A DNA stretch of 7,347 nucleotides from Planctomycetaceae bacterium (GCA_015062085.1 SUVI01000174.1:1-7347); one strand, 5' to 3'. Shown: positions 1 to 5,700, numbered from the stretch's first letter. Notes: a model not told the origin generated them from the sequence alone. Translations and numbers: made by a program.

Positions 1-311
1 TTTCGATTTTTTGAGCATATCGCGATTCTATTGCTCAATTTTTTCGATTTTTTGAGCATATCGCGATTCTATTGCTCAATTTTTTCGATTTTTTGAGCAT
101 ATCGCGATTCTATTGCTCAAATTTTTCGATTTTTTGAGCATATCGTGATTCTATTGCTCAAATTTTTCGATTTTTTGAGCATATCGCGATTCTATTGCTC
201 AAATTTTTCGATTTTTTGAGCATATCGCGATTCTATTGCTCAATTTTTTCGATTTTTTGAGTATATCGCGATTCTATTGCTCAATTTTTTTGATTTTTTG
301 AGCATATCGCG
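1..311. repeat. Tandem array of a 41-bp hairpin-bearing unit, at least 7.6 copies
   Basis: The unit recurs exactly every 41 bp, with CGA (TGA in the last copy) at 4, 45, 86, 127, 168, 209, 250 and 291. The array enters from the left edge, so the copy number is a minimum; the last copy stops at 311, in the middle of the unit. Each unit has inverted arms TTGAGCA and TGCTCAA around a 14-nt centre that includes the palindrome ATCGCGAT. Units are joined by T-tracts of the form T6-CGA-T6. Three consecutive junctions (after the copies at 86, 127 and 168) read CAAATTTTT, while the others read CAATTTTTT. Point variants are C to T in the inner palindrome of the copy at 127, and C to T in the left arm of the copy at 250. 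Stops in all frames exclude coding. On the plus strand each unit resembles an intrinsic terminator, a 7-8 bp stem followed by 5-6 T. The function is unknown. Confidence 0.97.
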
Positions 312-441
312 GCAAGGCGGGCTTGATGCCTGAAGGATAGTCAGATCCAAAGAAAAGAAATCTCTACTTCATCAATACCGCGCTGTTTCAGATCCTCACG
401 CCGCTGCCGGAGTTTGGCGAAAAGAAGGGGAACGGCGCAGG
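312..441. other. Gap between repeat array and glycosyltransferase, with an orphan open-frame tail
   Basis: This stretch separates the repeat array from the glycosyltransferase stop codon. On the minus strand an open frame different from that of the glycosyltransferase runs through it and ends with TGA at 341-343. Its last 33 or so residues are plausible protein (for example KLRQRREDLKQRGIDEVEI). It has no ATG, GTG or TTG start inside the gap and would have to overlap the glycosyltransferase gene. It could be the 3' remnant of a lost gene, a frameshifted tail or chance. No convincing terminator for the glycosyltransferase gene is visible; a weak imperfect hairpin lies at about 312-331 without a T-tract. 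Confidence 0.3.
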
Positions 442-1653
442 TCAGGAGAGGTCCTGAGCGTAGAGGTTGAAGTATGCGTCCGCGAAACGGGCGGCGTCGG
501 AGAACTTTTTCAATGCGGAATGTGCTGCGGCGATCTGCTCGGCACGGCGGTCGGTGCGGGTTTCCAAAAGGTAAGTTGCGGCAGCTAGGGCGGTCGTTTC
601 GTGATGCGTCGGTACCGAGGCGCACGCCCCCTGCGGAAAAAGTTCCCCCAGACTCTCCGTTTCGGACGCAATGACCGGTACTCCGGCACGTGCAGCTTCC
701 AGCATCGCCAGACCTGCTCCGGAAACCGAATGCGGCGCCCAGAAATAGTTCAGAGCAGGCAGAAGCTGCTGGAGATCTTTTCGGAACGGGACGAAATGCA
801 CGATGGACTCGCGCTCGTACTGATGCGTGAACCGTGCAATGGAACGCCGTTCCCGTTCAGCCGCGGCGGAAAGAGAACGCGCCTGCCGGTCATTCAGTTC
901 CGGATCGAAAAAGAGAAGGTGCATCTGCGGACAGACTCGTACGATGGAATCGATGCTCCAGACCGCCCACTGCCAGCGTTTCCACGGTGCGATCGGCCCC
1001 GCACATGCTGTAAGGACTGCGTCGGAAGGAAGACCAAGCTCCGCGAGCAGTTCCTCGCGCAGACCTGCCGCCGTTTTCAAGTCCGGCTCGGACGCAGAAA
1101 TTTCTCGGTCGTTCAGCGTCGTCAGCGTCGCTGATCCGGAAAGGTTCAAAAAGTCGGGCAGAATGTTCCAGTTTCCGCGGAACCCGCGCCGTTCCCATGC
1201 ATTTTTGACGCCGTTCGAGTTGACTGTCAGTGCATCAAAACGCGCAAAGATACTCGGATTTTCCGCAAAGAACCACGGATCCGCGTGCCGCAGTGTTGCG
1301 ATCGACCGGGCATGATATCCTTTCGCGAGATACAGACCAGCCCGCATGAGCGTCTCCCCCCACACGTGGACCGCCCGCGGACACAGACGCAGTTTTCGGA
1401 GCGTCCAGAGGACCTTCCAGTACGCTTCCGCAGCAAACCGTGCCCGCAGTTCATGGACTTGGACCAAAAGGCGAGAGTTTTCCGACTCCAGTTCTTTTCG
1501 GAGCTCTTCATTGACCGGCGAAAACGAGAAAATGTGCATCTCGCCTTCCCGCAGCACGCTGGTTTGGCCGCACTTTACCGCACGTACCAGCGAACGCAGC
1601 TGCGCGGAGTCTCCAGACGGAGAAAGATTCTGGATGAGGTGAACGATGGGCAT
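442..1653 (-). CDS. Glycosyltransferase, GT-B fold, group 1 (GT4-like)
   Basis: This 403-residue protein is predicted to move a sugar from a nucleotide-sugar donor to an unknown acceptor in the cytoplasm, for example in glycan or glycolipid synthesis. The N-terminal half opens with a beta strand and loop (residues 2-20, HLIQNLSPSGDSAQL) typical of GT-B enzymes. The C-terminal donor half starts near 212 with ACAGPIAPWKRWQWA (217-230). The donor-site E-x7-E-like motif lies at 311-337: SGAGLAMLEAARAGVPV, then the ESLGELF segment. The usual glycine-rich GG near the N-terminus is replaced by SGDS. There is no signal peptide or membrane segment. ATG at 1653 is the earliest possible start because an in-frame TGA lies five codons upstream; only a weak GAG-type ribosome site precedes it. 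It lies 102 bp downstream of the acetyltransferase gene. The acceptor cannot be told from sequence. Confidence 0.85.
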   Translation of the reverse strand: MPIVHLIQNLSPSGDSAQLRSLVRAVKCGQTSVLREGEMHIFSFSPVNEELRKELESENSRLLVQVHELRARFAAEAYWKVLWTLRKLRLCPRAVHVWGETLMRAGLYLAKGYHARSIATLRHADPWFFAENPSIFARFDALTVNSNGVKNAWERRGFRGNWNILPDFLNLSGSATLTTLNDREISASEPDLKTAAGLREELLAELGLPSDAVLTACAGPIAPWKRWQWAVWSIDSIVRVCPQMHLLFFDPELNDRQARSLSAAAERERRSIARFTHQYERESIVHFVPFRKDLQQLLPALNYFWAPHSVSGAGLAMLEAARAGVPVIASETESLGELFPQGACASVPTHHETTALAAATYLLETRTDRRAEQIAAAHSALKKFSDAARFADAYFNLYAQDLS

Positions 1654-1755
1654 TGGGAAACGCTCTCAGGACAGGCGGAATGGGAAACAAAACGATTTTC
1701 GGGGAAACTGTCTCGAAAGACCAGGGCAGGTGATCCGTTCAGGAAGTCTTCGAGC

Positions 1756-2253
1756 TTACCTTTTTTCTTCCAGCACGCGGTGCCAGAGCCCGACATCCAT
1801 CCAGCATCCGAATTTGAAACCGACTTCGGGCAGATGCGCTTTTTTGATCATGCCGAAACTTTCGTGAAGGCGCACGCTCCGTTCGTTTGGCAGTGTGATG
1901 CACGCGACGACTGAGTGGATCTCGTCATTTTCTTCAAGAAGTCGAAAAAGTTCCTCGTACATTCGGTGGCCGACGTGACCTTCCACGTGATTTGGGTGGA
2001 CGTAGATCGAAAGCTCTGCCGTTCGGTGCCAAGCCGTTCGCGTTCGGAAAATATCGGCGTAGCAGTACCCGACGATCCTTCCGTTTTCTTCAAAACCGAG
2101 CCAAGGGAACTTCTGCGTTACACGCCGGACACGTCCTGCCATTTCCTCAACAGAAGGAAGGATCTCTTCCGTAGTGAAAGTCGTGTTCAGGACATAGTGC
2201 CTGTAAACTTCAAGGAGCTGCGGGGCGTCTTCCGGCGTAACGATACGAATCAT
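1756..2253 (-). CDS. GNAT N-acetyltransferase, phosphinothricin acetyltransferase-like
   Basis: This 165-residue acetyl-CoA-dependent N-acetyltransferase has the usual length of the PAT/MnaT (YncA) group. The N-terminal IRIVTPEDAPQLLEVY (2-17) is the standard first strand and helix. The acetyl-CoA-binding motif A region is at 80-101 (LSIYVHPNHVEGHVGHRMY), where the common R-G-x-G loop reads V-E-G-H-V-G. The C-terminal signature LPNERSVRLHESFG (121-134) followed by EVGFKFGCWMDVGLW (143-157) is typical of the phosphinothricin acetyltransferase group. Many members act on methionine sulfone or sulfoximine or on other amino-acid analogues, so resistance to phosphinothricin should not be assumed. 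A TTG at 2292 would also be in frame, but ATG at 2253 matches the family start. No Shine-Dalgarno sequence precedes it; a putative promoter at 2270-2299 would give a leader of only about 10 nt. Confidence 0.88.
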   Translation of the reverse strand: MIRIVTPEDAPQLLEVYRHYVLNTTFTTEEILPSVEEMAGRVRRVTQKFPWLGFEENGRIVGYCYADIFRTRTAWHRTAELSIYVHPNHVEGHVGHRMYEELFRLLEENDEIHSVVACITLPNERSVRLHESFGMIKKAHLPEVGFKFGCWMDVGLWHRVLEEKR

Positions 2254-2269
2254 GGCAAAATCAAAAAAA

Positions 2270-2299
2270 ATTAAAATCGGACTAAAAACCAATTGTGAA
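2270..2299 (-). promoter_or_regulatory. Putative sigma-70-type promoter of the acetyltransferase gene
   Basis: On the minus strand TTCACA (2299-2294) and TTTAAT (2275-2270) are separated by 18 bp, each one base from consensus. Transcription would start about 10 nt before the ATG at 2253, giving a nearly leaderless mRNA, which fits the absence of a Shine-Dalgarno sequence. The region is very A+T rich, so a chance match is possible. Confidence 0.35.
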
Positions 2300-2316
2300 C
2301 CGGGGTATTTTCCCGG
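2300..2316 (-). terminator. Weak hairpin downstream of the sulfatase homologue
   Basis: CCGGG (2300-2304) and CCCGG (2312-2316) form a 5-bp stem with a 7-nt loop, starting 5 nt after the sulfatase-homologue stop codon. No continuous T-tract follows directly on the minus strand, although the next 40 nt are T-rich. It may be an inefficient terminator or an mRNA 3' stabiliser. Confidence 0.3.
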
Positions 2317-2321
2317 ACATT

Positions 2322-4169
2322 CTATTTTTTACGGGTCGAGCGGAGGTGTGCGGAAACATCTTCCCAGTTCTGGACCCGATTTACTTTTTTCCAGCGCTCA
2401 TACCGGGCGATCATTTCGACGATCTCCGGTTTCGTTTGATTCTGGATGAAGACGTTTTTCGTCTCACACCGGTCGGCGGCCATGTGGTAAAGTTCCCACT
2501 GACGTCCGTGTCTTGGAAGGACCAGCTTCCAGTATCCGTGCCGGATCGCGATATTTCCCTGCACTTCCCAGAAAAAGTATCGGTGTTTTCGATCCTCAGC
2601 TGTCATGAGGTCCGAGCGGTAATTCACTGAGAAAAGCGGGACCATGGAACGTCCGGCCGGCGGCAGTGTGTCGTGTCCGCCTAGTTCTTTTGGGAACGGA
2701 TGCTCAGAGAGTTCCACGATCGTCGGCAAAATATCGATGATGTGGACCGGCTCGATGACTTTTCCAGGGTCGGAATGCTGATTCCAGCGAATGATGCACG
2801 GGACGGCGATCCCGCCTTCGTAGACCGACTCGGCATACCCGCGGAACGGCGTGTTGCTCACGTTCGCCCACGGCACGCCGTAGCTCTGGAAAACGGCGCG
2901 TCCTCCCGGTTTCGAGCTTGGAATATTGCCGACCTGGACCGGTGCGCCTTCTTTCGTTTCCGTCGGAATGTAGCGGGACTTCGTTTTCGGTGAAAGTTCC
3001 GCTCCCGACGCGCCGCAGTCCGACAGAAAGATCACGATCGTGTCATCGTCCGCCCCCAGCTGCTTCAGTTTGTTCATGATCATCCCGACACCGCGATCCA
3101 TCGCAGAGACTTGAGCGGCGTAGATCTCCATTCGGCGGGAATGCCAAGGAGCGTACGAACCGACCCGGCTCCAGTCCGAGACACGCTCATCCCGCGGAGG
3201 CAGCTGCGTCCCGTACGGCAAAAGTCCGCGTTTCGTCATCTCTTCAAATCGTGTCGAACGCGTCAGATCCCATCCCGTCACGTACTGTCGGGCGTAGCGT
3301 TTCACCTCTTCCTCCGGAGCGTGCAGCGGCCAGCTGGGGGCATTGAAGGCGACGTACAGGAAAAACGGATTCGATCTGCCCCGTGTCTGATCGAGGAACT
3401 CCACCGCCTCATTCGCGACCGCATACGTATGGTAGTATTCCTCTCCGAACGGATACGGCTGACTGTTCATCATGAGGAACTGCGGTTCAAAATAGGAGGT
3501 CTGCGAGAGTATCGTTCCGTAAAATTTCTCAAACCCGCGATTCTGCGGCCACGCGAAACTCGGGGCGTTCGGTTTGTAGTGCCGCGTAAGTCCCCATTTT
3601 CCGGAAATGAGCGTCGTGTAACCTGCCGACTTGAGGAATTCCGCCATCGTGATCGTACTTTGCGTGATACTCCCTCGGTAACCTTTCAGTTCTAGGTCGA
3701 CCATCGGCATTCCCATCCCGACGCGGTGCGGGTACTGTCCCGTCATCAGCGCGGTCTGCGACATTGCATTGTTTCCGCAGGAATAAAACTGCGTGAAGAG
3801 CATTCCCTCCTCTGCCAGTTTGTCGATCGCCGGCGTACGGATCTCGCTTCCGTAGCAGCCTAGGTCGGAAAATCCGAGGTTGGACGCGGAAATGATGACG
3901 ATGTTCGGCCGTTTGGCTCCCAAGGAGAGCGCGCAGCTGAAGATCAGCAGAAAAATCAGGGAAAGCGAGCTTCGGGAACGGTGCCAGGCCCTCTGTGTTT
4001 CGTAAGGCGTTTTGAGGTCCGTTTGGGGGGCCGTTTGGGGGGCCGTTTGGGGGTCCGTTTGGGGGATCGATTTGAGGATCGATCCACTCGTTGATCCACG
4101 GGCTAATTCGCGGACCATTTGGAAACGGGTTGCGTTGGACTCTGGATTTGTTTCGTGGTTCGTTTTCAT
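2322..4169 (-). CDS. Arylsulfatase-family protein lacking most catalytic residues (probable pseudosulfatase)
   Basis: This 615-residue protein aligns by eye along its length with type I arylsulfatases. Numbering is from the ATG at 4169, chosen over the in-frame TTG at 4175 because GGAGG lies 7 nt upstream. A 65-residue N-terminal region holds four PQT(A/D) repeats (36-51). It is followed by a hydrophobic signal or anchor (68-85) and the mature fold: RPNIVII...GFSDLGCYGSEI, TGQYPHRVGMG, SGKWGLTRH, PFFLYVAFNAPSWPLHAP, ANVSNTPFRGY, and the C-terminal WKLVLPRHGRQWELYHM. Against the ten active-site residues known from Pseudomonas arylsulfatase, the two first metal Asp are S96 and N97, the formylglycine Cys is N134, its Arg partner is Q138, the two His are G193 and S279, the metal Asn is C385 and the Lys before EGG is A446. 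Only K191 and D384 remain. Sulfate ester hydrolysis is therefore unlikely; a binding, structural or regulatory role is possible. The homology is clear; the lack of activity is inferred. Confidence 0.9.
   Translation of the reverse strand: MKTNHETNPESNATRFQMVRELARGSTSGSILKSIPQTDPQTAPQTAPQTDLKTPYETQRAWHRSRSSLSLIFLLIFSCALSLGAKRPNIVIISASNLGFSDLGCYGSEIRTPAIDKLAEEGMLFTQFYSCGNNAMSQTALMTGQYPHRVGMGMPMVDLELKGYRGSITQSTITMAEFLKSAGYTTLISGKWGLTRHYKPNAPSFAWPQNRGFEKFYGTILSQTSYFEPQFLMMNSQPYPFGEEYYHTYAVANEAVEFLDQTRGRSNPFFLYVAFNAPSWPLHAPEEEVKRYARQYVTGWDLTRSTRFEEMTKRGLLPYGTQLPPRDERVSDWSRVGSYAPWHSRRMEIYAAQVSAMDRGVGMIMNKLKQLGADDDTIVIFLSDCGASGAELSPKTKSRYIPTETKEGAPVQVGNIPSSKPGGRAVFQSYGVPWANVSNTPFRGYAESVYEGGIAVPCIIRWNQHSDPGKVIEPVHIIDILPTIVELSEHPFPKELGGHDTLPPAGRSMVPLFSVNYRSDLMTAEDRKHRYFFWEVQGNIAIRHGYWKLVLPRHGRQWELYHMAADRCETKNVFIQNQTKPEIVEMIARYERWKKVNRVQNWEDVSAHLRSTRKK
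4019..4066. repeat. Four 12-bp tandem repeats coding for a PQT(A/D) tetrapeptide repeat; G4 motif
   Basis: Four copies of CCGTTTGGGGGN (N is G, G, T and A) sit head to tail at 4019, 4031, 4043 and 4055. Being 12 bp long, they keep the reading frame and encode PQTD-PQTA-PQTA-PQTD (in protein order) in the sulfatase homologue, just before its hydrophobic segment. The plus strand, which is the template strand of this gene, has four G-runs of 5-6 with connecting loops of 6, 6 and 7 nt between 4025 and 4065, meeting the usual G-quadruplex pattern. Such repeats can change length by slippage in whole tetrapeptides. Confidence 0.95.
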
Positions 4170-4176
4170 GGGCAAA

Positions 4177-4181
4177 CCTCC
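4177..4181 (-). promoter_or_regulatory. Shine-Dalgarno site GGAGG of the sulfatase homologue
   Basis: GGAGG lies 7 nt before the ATG at 4169. This decides the start over the in-frame TTG at 4175, which lies only 1 nt from the GGAGG. Confidence 0.85.
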
Positions 4182-4210
4182 GGCGTCAGTTTTTGGGAAT
4201 ACTTTCCCGC

Positions 4211-4219
4211 ATTATACCA
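4211..4219 (-). promoter_or_regulatory. Extended -10 promoter of the sulfatase homologue
   Basis: On the minus strand TGGTATAAT (4219-4211) is a consensus -10 with the TGn extension. The -35 region at about 4233-4238 is a poor T-run, as is common for extended -10 promoters. Transcription would start near 4204 and give a leader of about 35 nt containing the GGAGG. Confidence 0.65.
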
Positions 4220-4221
4220 CA

Positions 4222-4234
4222 TTCCGCCGCGGAA
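4222..4234. promoter_or_regulatory. Perfect palindrome in the promoter spacer, candidate operator
   Basis: TTCCGC (4222-4227), one centre base, then GCGGAA (4229-4234) make a perfect 13-bp inverted repeat. It lies just upstream of the -10 of the sulfatase homologue, where RNA polymerase would sit, so a bound dimeric regulator could block or modulate transcription. No regulator gene is adjacent. Confidence 0.4.
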
Positions 4235-4294
4235 AAAAAGGGGCCGGGATGCTCTTTTGGCATTTTTTCCGCGAAATCCCCCAAAAACTCTGCC

Positions 4295-4930
4295 TCAGCG
4301 ATTCTCTTTCCACATTTTCTGCCGCCATTCCCACGGAGGAATGGGGTTGGAATGGGACCAGATGCCGCGTTTGGCGCGCTGTGCTTCTTTTTGAGCCTCT
4401 GCGAGCTTTCTTTCTCGGTTGAAGTACTCGTAGTGCCACGCCATTCCTGCGCGGAGCTGTGCCTCTTCGACGTCCATCATTTTTCCTTTTCCCTGCGGAA
4501 GCCAGACTCGCCCGACGACCCGTCCGTATTTATCCGTTTTGTCGACTTTCACGCGGATCGTTTTGCCGTAGATGAGCGAATGGAGATTTTTACGCGACTG
4601 TGTCCCGAAATCTTGGTGTTTTTCCGGCGCATCGATTCCCTGAAACCGAATACGCACTTCCTTCTTCTCTTTTGTCAAAAGCGTCACGGTATCTCCGTCT
4701 GCGACATAAATGACTCGGCCGGAGAGCGTTTCACCCTTTTCCCAAACGGCGGCCGGCGTACTCTGTCTGTGTCTGCTGCTGTCTTTGGATTGCCATTTTT
4801 CAGAAGAACGCGCTTCATTGCCCGCGAAAAGAAGCAGAAATGCCATACATAAAACCAGCACGATTTCGCTTTTTCTGGAGAGCTGATCTTGGAATTTCTG
4901 TAAAAACATTTTGAAATATAAATCCGTCAT
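4295..4930 (-). CDS. Thermonuclease (SNase-like) family nuclease, membrane-anchored or secreted
   Basis: This 211-residue protein is predicted to be a calcium-dependent phosphodiesterase that cuts DNA or RNA outside the cytoplasm. A hydrophobic stretch at 22-36 (EIVLVLCMAFLLLFAG) after a basic region is a signal peptide or anchor. A short linker leads to the SNase domain at about 68-192. All key residues of staphylococcal nuclease appear to be present: DGDT with D80 (D21), R95 (R35), D100 and E103 in GIDAPE (D40 and E43), and R137 in DKYGR (R87). The tail NPIPPWEWR is common in bacterial SNase-like proteins. ATG at 4930 is preceded by AGGAG at 5-nt spacing; the frame stays open further upstream into the tRNA-His gene, but that part is not coding. 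No clear promoter is visible in the 52 bp between the tRNA terminator and the start, so terminator read-through may contribute. Confidence 0.92.
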   Translation of the reverse strand: MTDLYFKMFLQKFQDQLSRKSEIVLVLCMAFLLLFAGNEARSSEKWQSKDSSRHRQSTPAAVWEKGETLSGRVIYVADGDTVTLLTKEKKEVRIRFQGIDAPEKHQDFGTQSRKNLHSLIYGKTIRVKVDKTDKYGRVVGRVWLPQGKGKMMDVEEAQLRAGMAWHYEYFNRERKLAEAQKEAQRAKRGIWSHSNPIPPWEWRQKMWKENR

Positions 4931-4935
4931 GACTT

Positions 4936-4940
4936 CTCCT
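4936..4940 (-). promoter_or_regulatory. Shine-Dalgarno site AGGAG of the nuclease gene
   Basis: AGGAG ends 5 nt before the ATG at 4930 and fixes the start of the nuclease. It rules out a start within the upstream tRNA region, where the same frame is open. Confidence 0.85.
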
Positions 4941-4982
4941 TTCTTTGCGGTTTCTCGCAGTTCCGCATGAAACAGACGGCAT

Positions 4983-5011
4983 AAAAAAAGGATGCCTTTG
5001 CTAAGACATCC
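4983..5011 (-). terminator. Intrinsic terminator of tRNA-His
   Basis: On the minus strand GGATGTCTT (5011-5003), loop AGCA and AAGGCATCC (4998-4990) form a 9-bp stem with one G-U pair. Seven T follow (4989-4983). It starts 11 nt after the tRNA 3' end and is a textbook Rho-independent terminator. The G-U pair works only in minus-strand RNA, confirming the direction. Confidence 0.93.
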
Positions 5012-5022
5012 CAATTTTGAAG

Positions 5023-5096
5023 TGTGGACGGTGGGACTCGAACCCACGACAACTAGAACCACAATCTAGTGCTCTGGCCAACTGAACTACGTCCAC
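5023..5096 (-). tRNA. tRNA-His (anticodon GUG)
   Basis: The minus strand folds into a full cloverleaf. The acceptor arms GTGGACG and CGTCCAC give 7 bp, and the D-stem pairs GTTC with GAGC. The anticodon stem pairs CTAGA with TCTAG around loop TTGTGGT (anticodon at 5060-5062), the variable loop is TTGTC and the T-arm is GTGGG-TTCGAGT-CCCAC. CCA is not encoded. The base just upstream (5097) encodes G, which could serve as the extra G(-1) of tRNA-His. The discriminator (5023) is A, whereas most bacterial tRNA-His have C73. It is a single-gene transcription unit with its own promoter and terminator. Confidence 0.97.
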
Positions 5097-5157
5097 CATC
5101 TATGAACTTTCCGAAAAAAGAGAGGTTTGCCCGCTCGATTTCCATCAAGTACACGGT

Positions 5158-5185
5158 ATTGTAGCAGAAATTTTCTTTTTGTCAA
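5158..5185 (-). promoter_or_regulatory. Strong sigma-70-type promoter of tRNA-His
   Basis: On the minus strand a consensus TTGACA (5185-5180), a 16-bp spacer and TACAAT (5163-5158, one base from consensus) lie upstream of tRNA-His. The start would be near 5151, giving a 5' leader of about 55 nt that RNase P would remove. It lies between the tRNA and the stop of the deoxyribosyltransferase-like gene, so the tRNA is transcribed independently. Confidence 0.85.
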
Positions 5186-5202
5186 TGGGGGAGAACGAAA
5201 TT

Positions 5203-5664
5203 TTATCCGTTTTCTCGCATCTTTGACAAATTTTGGCGAATTTCTTCCATCCTCTCCAAAAATTTTCCAGATTCCAGCTCCGATTCCAACTCTGTGAGCG
5301 AATCGTACAGGTGGTGGCTCAGGAATTTCACGGCCCAGTTCGTCTTTAATGGCGTCACGGTCACCACGATCGCGCCGTTCTGATTCCCTTCCCACATTTC
5401 GATCGCCGTTCCCATCGACGCTTCCGGCACGAACGCCAGAACGACGTCCATCTCGCGGCAAAGGTAATTATGCCCCAAAAAGACACTTTTCCCCTTTTCG
5501 TAGGAGTAATGGATCGAATTTTCGTGATTCCGAAACGGATCGTAGACCTCCACGCCGGGAATGTATTTCTCGAGCATTTCCGTCAGCCGGAGCCGATACT
5601 CCTGCGGATGAAGCTCCATTTCTCGATACGATCCCTGCATGATCCCCGCTAAAAAGATCTTCAT
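5203..5664 (-). CDS. Nucleoside 2-deoxyribosyltransferase-like protein
   Basis: This 153-residue cytoplasmic protein resembles the nucleoside 2-deoxyribosyltransferase/RCL fold, whose members cleave or exchange the base of (deoxy)nucleosides or nucleotides through a glutamate nucleophile. The N-terminal strand MKIFLAGIMQGS is the typical first strand with a following Gly/Ser loop. EVYDPFRNHENS (39-50) is the usual second strand and loop. DVVLAFVPEASMGTAIEM (73-90) carries the hallmark Asp and S-M-G-T-A-x-E, with E89 the likely nucleophile. The last 30 residues are a charged helix. Start ATG at 5664 is preceded by GGGAGG at 4-nt spacing. It is probably last in an operon with the HIT and FHA genes, 70 bp after the FHA gene with a short tandem repeat between. 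The substrate is unknown; base transfer, nucleotide hydrolysis, or signalling-nucleotide binding are all possible. Confidence 0.75.
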   Translation of the reverse strand: MKIFLAGIMQGSYREMELHPQEYRLRLTEMLEKYIPGVEVYDPFRNHENSIHYSYEKGKSVFLGHNYLCREMDVVLAFVPEASMGTAIEMWEGNQNGAIVVTVTPLKTNWAVKFLSHHLYDSLTELESELESGKFLERMEEIRQNLSKMRENG

Positions 5665-5700
5665 TTTTCCTCCCGTTCACACTGTTTTTTCAATTCACTT

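Noticed and set aside
1..311. CRISPR array
   Set aside because: The regular palindromic repeats invite this call, but the sequence between palindromes is identical from unit to unit and only about 13 bp long. There are no unique spacers.
3111..3695. 194-residue open frame on the plus strand inside the sulfatase homologue
   Set aside because: Antisense to a well-conserved coding region, with Arg-rich low-information protein and no ribosome site.
3920..3960. Lipoprotein signal (Cys in the hydrophobic segment of the sulfatase homologue)
   Set aside because: The residues before the Cys are I-F-S; Phe at -2 does not fit a lipobox well, and the Cys lies inside the hydrophobic core.
4250..4266. 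Terminator on the plus strand (ATGC-loop-GCAT with T-run)
   Set aside because: The stem is only 4 bp and no plus-strand gene ends here. On the minus strand it lacks a following T-tract, so it cannot serve the nuclease gene.
4091..4852. 253-residue open frame on the plus strand
   Set aside because: It covers the antisense of the nuclease gene and the 5' end of the sulfatase homologue, both supported by motifs and ribosome sites. No family resemblance.
4931..5062. N-terminal extension of the nuclease back to 5062
   Set aside because: This would read through the tRNA-His gene and its terminator. The AGGAG before ATG 4930 and the signal segment right after it give the real start.
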